The notes below the pieces were generated by a model that worked only from the letters and a program-made list of their open reading frames with translations, was not told the origin of the DNA and did not search any database. DNA of 64,000 nt from CAWCBG01 sp963793845. Lineage in GTDB: Bacteria > Acidobacteriota > Terriglobia > Terriglobales > Acidobacteriaceae. The stretch lies in contig CAWCBG010000001.1 in the NCBI GenBank assembly GCA_963793845.1, positions 180,873 through 244,872 on the forward strand, written 5' to 3'. Both the position numbers and the translations under genes were made by a program. This document shows positions 55,144 through 64,000 of this stretch, piece after piece; the first letter of the stretch is position 1, and every line of letters starts with the position of its first letter.

Positions 55144-56748
55144 CTACTCCGGATCGTGCGGATCGTTAAACAGCACCGTGAGCTTGATGCTGCCATGACC
55201 GGACTGCGGGAAATTCGGATCGTCACGATTTCCCGGATCGAGATTGGACGCTGTGTCGTCCGGCGGGAACAACACCAGCGAGTTCAGGAATGACGCAACC
55301 GCGGCCGACTCGTTTTCGCTCAAGGCGGCATAGGCGTCGCGCGACGCCTGGGCCTCTCCGCCGTGCCGCAGGATCACCTGGTCCAGATTGATGCTGCGCC
55401 CATCGTGACCATACGGGCCGGTGTTCGCGATGCCCCACAGCGGACTCGTCATGAACAGCGTGTTCATGGTTCCGTCATAGTTGCGCTCGTGGAAGTTGGG
55501 CCCCAGATCGTGGCGCTTGAAGTCGGAGTAGATGTCGTGCACCAGGAAGGGATTGCCGAGCGGTCGTTTCAGGCTGGGATAAGGACTGCCGTCGTTGTGG
55601 GTGCTGATCAACGCAGTGGCAGTGGAAAACAAACTGTTAAAGATGCCGTTCTGCGTGTCGTAGACGGTGTTCACGTCGGCGACCCGGCGGTCGTGCTCAA
55701 TCCACAGATCGCCCATATGGCAGCTCTCGCAGCCGATCTTCTTGAAGAGTTCCCGCCCCTTGGCGGTAGTCGCGGTCTGCTGGTAGCTGGCCGGTTTGAA
55801 GTAGTTCAGCAGATAGAACTCGAAGTAGTCGACCAAGCTGGTCGGCACCTCGTTCACTACGCCGTCGCCGTCGCCATCCTGCGAGTTGCTGATGATCGGG
55901 GGAGCTTCGATACTGTCGAGCTTGCCGTCGAGAACCATGCCGCTGGGGGTGGTAATGGTCTCGCCCTGGCTGGCCGCCAGCGTGTCCGGATCGGCGGCTT
56001 CCATGCCCAGTTCGTTATGCAGAGCTCCGACGACAAATTCGCGGATCGAGATGGTCTTGCCGTGCGCCGCGAATGGCCGCACCCGGAGGTCGGCGTTAAC
56101 CCCGACGACGGCCGAGGTGTCGAGCGTGCCCGTGGGGTAGGCGGTAATCGATCCGTACTGGATGCCCTTGCTGACCAGTGGCAAAGTTACCGGATGGCCT
56201 GATGCTTTCGCCTTGGCCAGCGCCGTGCTGCGGATAAGACGCAGGTCGGTAGTGATCTCGTCGGCGAGCATCTCTTTGAGGCCAAGACCAAACAATTGCG
56301 GAGCGTCGCGGCTGTCGGGCCGGGTAGCTACATCGCCGCCGCTGCCGGCGGCGCCGCGTGGACGCCCATGGCATCCCGCGCAACTGTCGGAGAGGCCCGC
56401 GCCGATTCCGTCATTGGTGTTGATGTCGCCCGTGCCATCGGAATTATTCGGGCCTTGTCCCTCGACCCGGGTGAACTTCCGCTGAAATAGCTGCCGTCCG
56501 CGGCGGATGGCGCGGAAAGGGTCACGATTGATGATGAACAGCGAGGAGTTTACGGTGAACAGGTCGCCGCGGTCAGCGCCGATCTCGTCCGTTAGCGACT
56601 TATTGATGCCGGGCTTAATGGTGCTGGTGGCCTTGGTGTTATCGACTAATTGGGCGTTGGCGGAGACGAGCGAAACATAGACCCCCAACGCTGCCAGCAA
56701 GATTCGCCATGAGAAAGATCCACGGAGGAGGGCCCTGAGGATACTCAT
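55144..56748 (-). CDS. Exported di-haem oxidoreductase
   Basis: This 534-residue protein has a signal peptide (about residues 1-33) and two haem-c sites, SCAGCHGRPRG (about 120) and GCESCHMGDLW (about 345). It resembles the di-haem oxidoreductase (putative peroxidase/DHOR) family, with NTGPYGHDGRSINLDQVILR near the C-terminus (distal His/Arg). Such periplasmic proteins may handle peroxide or other electron acceptors; the reaction here is not established. The 488-residue protein follows on the same strand. Confidence 0.85.
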   Translation of the reverse strand: MSILRALLRGSFSWRILLAALGVYVSLVSANAQLVDNTKATSTIKPGINKSLTDEIGADRGDLFTVNSSLFIINRDPFRAIRRGRQLFQRKFTRVEGQGPNNSDGTGDINTNDGIGAGLSDSCAGCHGRPRGAAGSGGDVATRPDSRDAPQLFGLGLKEMLADEITTDLRLIRSTALAKAKASGHPVTLPLVSKGIQYGSITAYPTGTLDTSAVVGVNADLRVRPFAAHGKTISIREFVVGALHNELGMEAADPDTLAASQGETITTPSGMVLDGKLDSIEAPPIISNSQDGDGDGVVNEVPTSLVDYFEFYLLNYFKPASYQQTATTAKGRELFKKIGCESCHMGDLWIEHDRRVADVNTVYDTQNGIFNSLFSTATALISTHNDGSPYPSLKRPLGNPFLVHDIYSDFKRHDLGPNFHERNYDGTMNTLFMTSPLWGIANTGPYGHDGRSINLDQVILRHGGEAQASRDAYAALSENESAAVASFLNSLVLFPPDDTASNLDPGNRDDPNFPQSGHGSIKLTVLFNDPHDPE

Positions 56749-57149
56749 TACTGCTCCTGACTTGAGCGCAAGCCTGGCCGGCCAGTGACGGCGTTGCGTT
56801 TCGCGGTTGCGAACTTTCGCAACCAGTCGGACCTATAGTGTCGGGTAGCAGAAATTCGTTTCAGGGAAGCGGGAATTTTCAGCGACGGTCTTACTGATCG
56901 AGTTCGAGGTCGGGTGCCCCGGGTCTCGCGTGTTTCGAGACCCGGGCGAAGGCTTACTACGGGAAACGGTCGGTTAACCAACTTCAGCTCGGCACATCCC
57001 ACTCGTTCCGGGCCAGTCCCCTCTCCTCGAGGGCATACGCCCGAAAGCCGCTCCTCGGCCAAAGCTCCGGCGCTTCCACAGCGGAATGGTTGATGGGCAC
57101 GAAGTTCCAGGTCTCGAACTACGCCACACCTCGGGTACCCGATAGCCAT

Positions 57150-57291
57150 CCGTCATTCCGACCGGAGCGTAGCGGAGTGGAGAGCCTGCCCTGAGCGAAG
57201 TCGAAGGGAACCTGCTCTTTATGGACATTGCGCAGACATTGGGAAAAGCAGGTTCCTCCACGCGGCCTGAAGGCCTTGGTCGGAATGACGG
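57150..57291. repeat. 142-nt palindromic REP-like element
   Basis: The outer arms CCGTCATTCCGACC (57150-57163) and GGTCGGAATGACGG (57278-57291) pair perfectly, and the inner arms GGAACCTGCT (57207-57216) and AGCAGGTTCC (57247-57256) also pair. The left half contains CTGAGCGAAGTCGAAGG, the same core words as the GIY-YIG repeats. Confidence 0.75.
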
Positions 57292-57343
57292 CTGTCAGTG
57301 AGACGGAGAACACCCTTTGGGCTGTCCAGCTTCCTTTTATTCG

Positions 57344-57376
57344 TTTTCTCCGTGTACTCCGTGCCTCCGTGGTGAA
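57344..57376. repeat. Third copy of the CACGGAG-type repeat
   Basis: On the minus strand it reads TTCACCACGGAGGCACGGAG, then TACACGGAGAAAA, matching 51724-51757 and the inverse of 51888-51921. Confidence 0.65.
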
Positions 57377-57602
57377 CCGGATGTCTTATCACATGCGACT
57401 GTGACTTGTGCACTATCATCCGATCATCCCCCGGCCGTATTTTGGAGAGGCGAGGACAAAGGGAGTTGTGTGTCTTCGCCCGTTTCCGCCGACTGCGGGG
57501 CCGGATCGTGGTAGACGCTCTTTGAAATTCTGCGCTCGACGTCGTGCCTGCGTGTTAACGGTTACGTTAATGGACGCTTGGCGAATCTGGACGAAAATCG
57601 CA

Positions 57603-57628
57603 CCTAAGTCCTTGGGGCTCAAGATTTT
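57603..57628 (-). repeat. Reverse copy of the 25-nt AAAATMTTGA...GGACTTAG repeat
   Basis: On the minus strand it reads AAAATCTTGAGCC, then CCAAGGACTTAGG, which aligns end to end with the unit seen four times at 27774-27931. Confidence 0.5.
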
Positions 57629-57647
57629 GACCTTCAACTCCAGTCGA

Positions 57648-57683
57648 ATCAAGATTTTGCAACGATCGTCGCAAAATCTTGAT
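57648..57683. repeat. 36-nt near-perfect palindrome
   Basis: ATCAAGATTTTGC and GCAAAATCTTGAT pair perfectly, and the centre ACGATCGT is also self-complementary, leaving one mismatched pair. It lies about 210 nt beyond the tail-tube stop codon. It may be a terminator or a protein-binding site. Confidence 0.7.
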
Positions 57684-57895
57684 CCCATTGGGTTTATAGG
57701 TAAATTCTTATGCCGCAGGTACTTACTGGCGCAGAAATCCAGCTAAGTTATTGATAATTGCTCGATTTTTCCGCTTTGCACGAAATGAGGGGGGAGGGGG
57801 GTACCCACATTCACCCTCAATGTCCCTAAGGTCCGTCCGCAACGAGATTCGGCTGGAATATACCACTTGGTAAACCTTCCGTCGGCGCCTGTGGA

Positions 57896-58339
57896 CTACG
57901 CGCCTAAAACGAGTTCCAGGCCTTCATGCGCGAGCTGCAAGGTCTCGATCGCTACGTTGTTGCCCTTGGCGTTCAGCGCAGGGCCGGCCCACTTCGTCGG
58001 CCAAGCATTGGTGAGCTGCCAGCTCAGCACTGGCTGGCGCTCGTTGTCGAGCAGCGTAATCACCACGCTGCTTCGGAAGGATGTCCCGCTCCTTACCTGC
58101 TTGAACCAGTTCCAGAGAGAGGCGTCCTGGATGACACCGCGCTTGAGCGTAACGTCAGAGACCTTGTACGCTCCGGGCAGCTTGCGGACCGGTCCTTTGT
58201 CGCTGCCCTCGCGATACTCGATGACCTCGACCTCCGCCTCCAGTCCAGAGACCTCCTGAAAACCAGCGCTGGTGACGCCATCGATCTCGACCAGGAAATT
58301 GAAGTTCGCGTAAGGGTCTTTACGGGTTGGGTTCCCCAT
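57896..58339 (-). CDS. Phage tail-tube (gp19-like) / contractile injection tube protein
   Basis: From ATG 58339 (MGNPTRKDPYANFNFLVEID; AGGAGGAG 4 nt upstream) the product is 147 residues. It is a tail-tube protein of the T4 gp19/eCIS inner-tube type, with FLVEIDGVTSAGFQEVSGLE, GPVRKLPGAYKVSDVTLKRG, SLWNWFKQV and NNVAIETLQLAHEGLELVLG. No sheath, baseplate, tape-measure or ATPase gene is in the window, so it is an orphan. The 142-residue gene just upstream overlaps it by 20 nt, implying a two-gene unit. Confidence 0.85.
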   Translation of the reverse strand: MGNPTRKDPYANFNFLVEIDGVTSAGFQEVSGLEAEVEVIEYREGSDKGPVRKLPGAYKVSDVTLKRGVIQDASLWNWFKQVRSGTSFRSSVVITLLDNERQPVLSWQLTNAWPTKWAGPALNAKGNNVAIETLQLAHEGLELVLGA

Positions 58340-58748
58340 CTGCTCCTCCTGAGCGTTGTAGAGTGGTGTAGCCAAGATCGCGGTAGATGCGGAGATCGTG
58401 CACAATGCGTTCCTCGAACCGGCGACCGTCACGGTCGCTGTACCGGAGAGTGACGGCAATGCGGCTGGGATTCTTTCTCTTGAACCAGGCTGACACGGCA
58501 TCGACCAGCTGTACGAATTCCTTGCCCGGCGGAATGAATTCCAGCCGGCGAAACAGCTGCATGTCGGAGATGCACTTCTGCCCGTCGAGTCCATACAGCG
58601 GCTTGTCGAACTCGGTGGTCACCTTGTAGCCGCTGCGCGCGCCGATGTTCTTCAGCACGATGAAGAGCATGCCCTGCTCGGAGCGGAAGTCGACAATGAT
58701 CTCCGGACGCGGCGCGTCCGCCGCCAACTCTGATTTGCGCGTGGGCAT
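58320..58748 (-). CDS. Unknown protein overlapping the tail-tube gene
   Basis: The 142-residue soluble protein has IIVDFRSEQGMLFIVLKNIG, SGYKVTTEFDKPLYG, SDMQLFRRLEFIPPGKEFVQ and a charged Arg/Asp-rich C-terminus. No family is recognised. It overlaps the tube gene by 20 nt, so translation is probably coupled, and a chaperone, adaptor or structural role for the tube is a guess. Confidence 0.65.
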   Translation of the reverse strand: MPTRKSELAADAPRPEIIVDFRSEQGMLFIVLKNIGARSGYKVTTEFDKPLYGLDGQKCISDMQLFRRLEFIPPGKEFVQLVDAVSAWFKRKNPSRIAVTLRYSDRDGRRFEERIVHDLRIYRDLGYTTLQRSGGADGEPNP

Positions 58749-58847
58749 GCGCGGTAATGGTGAAGGGAAAGAGATGGCGTGTCAAGGAAGGATGTTGTGA
58801 AGGGTGATCTTATGCCGGGCTTGCTGCAACTCGGTCCACGGATTCGG

Positions 58848-61193
58848 CTAAAAGCTCACGCCCAGCCGCATGCTGTAGCTGCGCGGCGGCCCCAGCGTGT
58901 TTCCCGAGAAGAGGCCGGCAAAGTTGATGAGGTCCAACTGATTGGTGATGTTCTGAACGTCACCCTGCAGATAAATTGCCAGGCGCTCGGTCTTGTGAAG
59001 GTCGACTCCGGCCGACAGGTCGAGACTGTACGAAGGCTTGACGCGTCCGCGCCGGAAATCGACGTGGCTGAGAATGGTGGGGCCGTACTGCAGCAACGCC
59101 TGCTCAAAGGTGCCCGAAAACTCAACCGGAAGTCCGCTGCCATAGGAGCCTCCGAGGGCAATCCAGGCGCGGGGCACGAACCGGTAGATACCGCGGGCAC
59201 GAACCGTGTTTCGCTGATCCTGCGAAACCCAGAAGCTGCCGTTATTGTTCGTCAGCGCATGCGTGGCGTCGTCGCCGAGAAACAGCCCGCCCGTGACCGG
59301 CAAGTAAGCGGTGCCAACCATGTATGAATAGCTGACGAAACCGGATACGCGGCCCCAATGAGGAATGTCCAGCTTGGCTTCTGCACCGTAGATGTCTGCT
59401 GAACGGAACGCAATGGGAAAACTGATCCCAGTGTTTAACAGCAAATCATCGTCGGCAAACTGGTTCACCTCGCGGCGGTAGTAATTGAGGTCGAGCCTTA
59501 ACTGGTTAAAAAGACCTTTGGTCGCGCCGACCTCGAAGTAATTTCCGTGAGAGGGCTCGACCGGGAGTCGAAGAACATTGGGGTTCAGTACGGAAACGTC
59601 CGGCGAACTGGAGAGCAGAATGTTTTCGAAAGCGGGCGTCTGAAAAACCCGGTCATAGGCGGCGTGCACCAGAAGCTCGAGTCCCGGAAAGTATCGTCCA
59701 ACGGCAATGCGTGGGCTGACGGCGTTCTGGTTCACCAGCAACTGGTAATGGTCCCAGCGCAGGCCTGCGTTGACGGTCCAATTGCCCAGCCGGATCAGAT
59801 CCTGGACATACGCGGCCTGTTCCAGATCGGGCCTCTGCTCGAAGAATCGAAAGGTGAGCGGAGTCCCGGGATCGAACTGCGACGGGTCGGTAATGATGTA
59901 GCCAAAACGCTCATGCAGCCACAGCGAGTCGGCTTCAACGCCCGCTTTCCACTCCTGGTTGCTCCGATGAATGGCGACGTTGGTCTTGAAATAGAATTCG
60001 CCAAAGCCGCGGTCCTGGGCGGCAATAATCGGGGTCGAAAGCAGGTTGGAGGAAAGGGTATCGGTTTCGTCGCGCCCCATCGCCCGCATGTCGGCGAGGA
60101 CATTGGGAGAGAAGATGTGCTGGTACGAGGCGATGCCGATGGTCTCGTCGGTGGTGCGGTCCTGGCGCTGCCCGGCGGATTGTTGTACCAGTTCATTGGG
60201 CACCTCAAAGGCAGATTGGGCGTGGCGGACGAAAAGGCCGAGACGATTGCTCTGGTCAAAGTCGCGCTCATATCGGGCAGCGACGCCGGAGGTCGTGCCT
60301 TGATTGGTGTAGTTCTGGGTGACGGGAGGATTGAGATACCAGTCGGTGGTGCCGCCGCTGCCGGCAACCGAAAACGTGTTCTTGCCCTCGCCATACTGGA
60401 TCAGCCCGTAGCCGTCAGCGGAGGTAAAGCTTCCACCGGAAGCCACAACCTTGCCGTGCCATCCGGGGCGGCCATCGCGCGCTGTGTTTACTTCAATGAC
60501 GCCGCCCATCTTGCGTCCGTATTCGGCAGGAATGCCTCCGGTGTAGACGCTCATCGTCTGCACGTCGTCAGCCTCCAACTCGGGCGCAAAGCCGGGAGAG
60601 CGGTTGTCGGTAAACGGAATGCCGTCCACCACCAATTGCGTCTGGTATTCCGAGCCGCGGGGATGCAACACCGCATTGCCTTCATAGAGCCATCCCGGTT
60701 GGGTATTCACCAGGTCTTCGAGCGAACGTCCGGGCAGCGAGGTCGCTCGGCTTTCGATCGCGGCGGAGCCTATGCGATTCACCGAACTCGTCGCATGGGT
60801 ATCGATCAGCGTGCCGGTATCGGTTACCGTTACGCTGGTATTCAGCGGAGAGATGCGAAGCGTAACGGATTGTTCGAAGGGAATAGCCGAGCGGATTTCA
60901 ACTTTGGCGGTGTAGGGCGCCAGACCATCATGCTGAACCTGGAGGCGATAGATCCCAAAAGGCAAACGCCTCATCGTCAGGCTACCCGCGTCATCGGTGG
61001 TGAGGTTTTCCTCGAAGTCATTAGCCTCACAGACCAACTGAACAGAGCTCTTCAACGGGACTCCGTCAGGTCCGGCTACTTTCAGGCGGATTTCTCCGAC
61101 ATCGCTTTGCGCGGCGAGCGGGAGCGCCCACAAAAGCAGGGCGAGCAACTTCATTTTGCGGCTAGCCAGTCGCATACAGGATGCGCCCAGCAT
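58848..61193 (-). CDS. TonB-dependent receptor with carboxypeptidase-regulatory N-terminal domain
   Basis: This 781-residue outer-membrane protein has a signal peptide (KLLALLLWALPLAAQ). A CarboxypepD_reg-like beta domain (about 30-115) is followed by a plug domain (RSLEDLVNTQPGWLYE, VVDGIPFTDNRSPGFAP) and a beta-barrel ending in the aromatic terminus MRLGVSF. Such receptors import siderophores, vitamins or glycans; the ligand is unknown. ATG 61193 is taken, though MKLLALLLW at residue 14 could also be the start. The two phage-tail-like genes are co-directional, 99 nt downstream. Confidence 0.88.
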   Translation of the reverse strand: MLGASCMRLASRKMKLLALLLWALPLAAQSDVGEIRLKVAGPDGVPLKSSVQLVCEANDFEENLTTDDAGSLTMRRLPFGIYRLQVQHDGLAPYTAKVEIRSAIPFEQSVTLRISPLNTSVTVTDTGTLIDTHATSSVNRIGSAAIESRATSLPGRSLEDLVNTQPGWLYEGNAVLHPRGSEYQTQLVVDGIPFTDNRSPGFAPELEADDVQTMSVYTGGIPAEYGRKMGGVIEVNTARDGRPGWHGKVVASGGSFTSADGYGLIQYGEGKNTFSVAGSGGTTDWYLNPPVTQNYTNQGTTSGVAARYERDFDQSNRLGLFVRHAQSAFEVPNELVQQSAGQRQDRTTDETIGIASYQHIFSPNVLADMRAMGRDETDTLSSNLLSTPIIAAQDRGFGEFYFKTNVAIHRSNQEWKAGVEADSLWLHERFGYIITDPSQFDPGTPLTFRFFEQRPDLEQAAYVQDLIRLGNWTVNAGLRWDHYQLLVNQNAVSPRIAVGRYFPGLELLVHAAYDRVFQTPAFENILLSSSPDVSVLNPNVLRLPVEPSHGNYFEVGATKGLFNQLRLDLNYYRREVNQFADDDLLLNTGISFPIAFRSADIYGAEAKLDIPHWGRVSGFVSYSYMVGTAYLPVTGGLFLGDDATHALTNNNGSFWVSQDQRNTVRARGIYRFVPRAWIALGGSYGSGLPVEFSGTFEQALLQYGPTILSHVDFRRGRVKPSYSLDLSAGVDLHKTERLAIYLQGDVQNITNQLDLINFAGLFSGNTLGPPRSYSMRLGVSF

Positions 61194-61253
61194 AGGGGAA
61201 GGCAGGCGGAAAGGCGAGGCTTTGGTTCGTTCCGGCAGGCCGATGGAGTATGT

Positions 61254-61279
61254 AAAAAGGCCTCCCGGTCAGGAGGCCT
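61254..61279 (-). terminator. Rho-independent terminator of lon
   Basis: On the minus strand AGGCCTCC (61279-61272), loop TGACCG, GGAGGCCT (61265-61258) is followed by TTTT. It stands about 35 nt beyond the lon stop codon at 61314. Confidence 0.92.
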
Positions 61280-61313
61280 CTTACGTATCTCCAGCGCTTA
61301 GACGTTTTGCGAG

Positions 61314-63757
<2,444 letters not shown>

Positions 63758-64000
63758 ATTATTTCCTGAGTGACTTACGCTCAAGGTATAGATGAGGCGC
63801 AGGTTGCAAAAGATGCAGCGCCGACGAAGGGAATGGGAGAGAAATCGGGCTGACGGCGAAGCAGTACCAGCGCGGACGTGCTCGACCGGGACACGAGGCT
63901 CCTATCGGCGAGAAACCGAAGTTCCTGAGACGGTAGGAGGGCATGTCGCGCCACCTTTCAATGAGCACAGGATTGTAGTCGAAGGATGGGGGTAGGGACA
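63758..64000. other. Upstream region of lon, nothing further recognised
   Basis: No gene start is visible before the window end. Only the lon leader is expected here. Confidence 0.4.

Larger units (their letters stand above)
56749..57895. other. 1.15-kb repeat-rich gap
   Basis: No convincing gene is seen; the frame at 56748-57149 is rejected for poor composition. It contains palindromes at 56918-56946 (CCCGGGTCTCG...CGAGACCCGGG), 57150-57291 and 57648-57683, a CACGGAG repeat at 57344-57376, and a 25-nt repeat unit at 57603-57628. Confidence 0.6.

Noticed and set aside
56748..57149. 133-codon minus-strand ORF between di-haem oxidoreductase and the repeats
   Set aside because: Arg/Pro-rich translation with no family, lying over a perfect hairpin (56918-56946).
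59547..61301. 584-codon frame antisense to the TonB receptor
   Set aside because: Same reason; the receptor has signal peptide, plug and barrel-end features.

Overview
The window is about 60% GC and looks like a chromosomal segment of an Acidobacteriota bacterium, probably a Koribacter/Terriglobus-like (Terriglobia) lineage and possibly an assembled metagenome. The grounds are family content: an acidobacterial duplicated orphan permease (ADOP), a large BNR/VPS10-type exported propeller protein, a YVTN propeller fused to three 'PCRxxDTR' repeats, a carboxypeptidase-regulatory TonB receptor, and abundant REP-like intergenic repeats. This is judged from sequence alone; no database search was possible.

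Layout. 1-5.3 kb: priA (truncated by the window edge), a phosphofructokinase with PPi-type residues, a DUF962 protein, a membrane-anchored protein, a MIP18/SufT-like protein and a small membrane protein. 5.4-9.4 kb: a nitric-oxide defence locus (quinol NO reductase, RIC/YtfE repair protein, Crp/Fnr regulator) with a TGAC-N4-GTCA operator ahead of ric. 9.5-12.8 kb: giant BNR protein. 13-18.5 kb: MarR regulator with tandem palindromic operator, MFS exporter, isochorismatase-like hydrolase, UPF0182. 18.7-25.7 kb: tRNA-Arg(CCG), tRNA-His(GTG), tRNA-Pro(TGG) among small exported proteins, a 2H phosphoesterase, an MgtC/SapB-DUF4010 protein and DAHP synthase. 25.8-32.4 kb: PepD, glutaredoxin, a repeat field, a GIY-YIG nuclease gene framed by 57-nt inverted repeats, a MarR-ClC pair and a TIR-WD40 gene. 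32.8-41.6 kb: YVTN protein, ClpC, and LolD and LolC/E separated by a VapBC-type toxin-antitoxin module. 41.8-46.5 kb: FMN hydroxy-acid oxidase, pirin, an RpfF-like (DSF synthase) crotonase, transglutaminase. 47-61 kb: ADOP, an IS1182-type element with 4-bp target duplication inserted in a REP-like repeat, KdsC, TPR protein, di-haem oxidoreductase, 1.1 kb of repeats, an orphan tail-tube gene pair and a TonB receptor. 61.3-63.8 kb: lon with a strong terminator.

Three themes stand out. (1) REP-like repeats: a 57-nt inverted repeat (TGTCAT...CCCCTATA) frames the GIY-YIG gene, and a solitary 56-nt relative lies 9 kb away, which suggests a nuclease-associated REP family. (2) Signalling, defence and stress genes: NO detoxification, TIR-WD40, VapBC, a DSF synthase homologue. 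(3) Indels: lon, ric, the MFS gene and TIR-WD40 all carry 1-2 nt frameshifts, mostly at short G/C runs or CG repeats. Because lon is a housekeeping gene, residual sequencing error is the most economical explanation, and these genes should not be called pseudogenes without checking reads.
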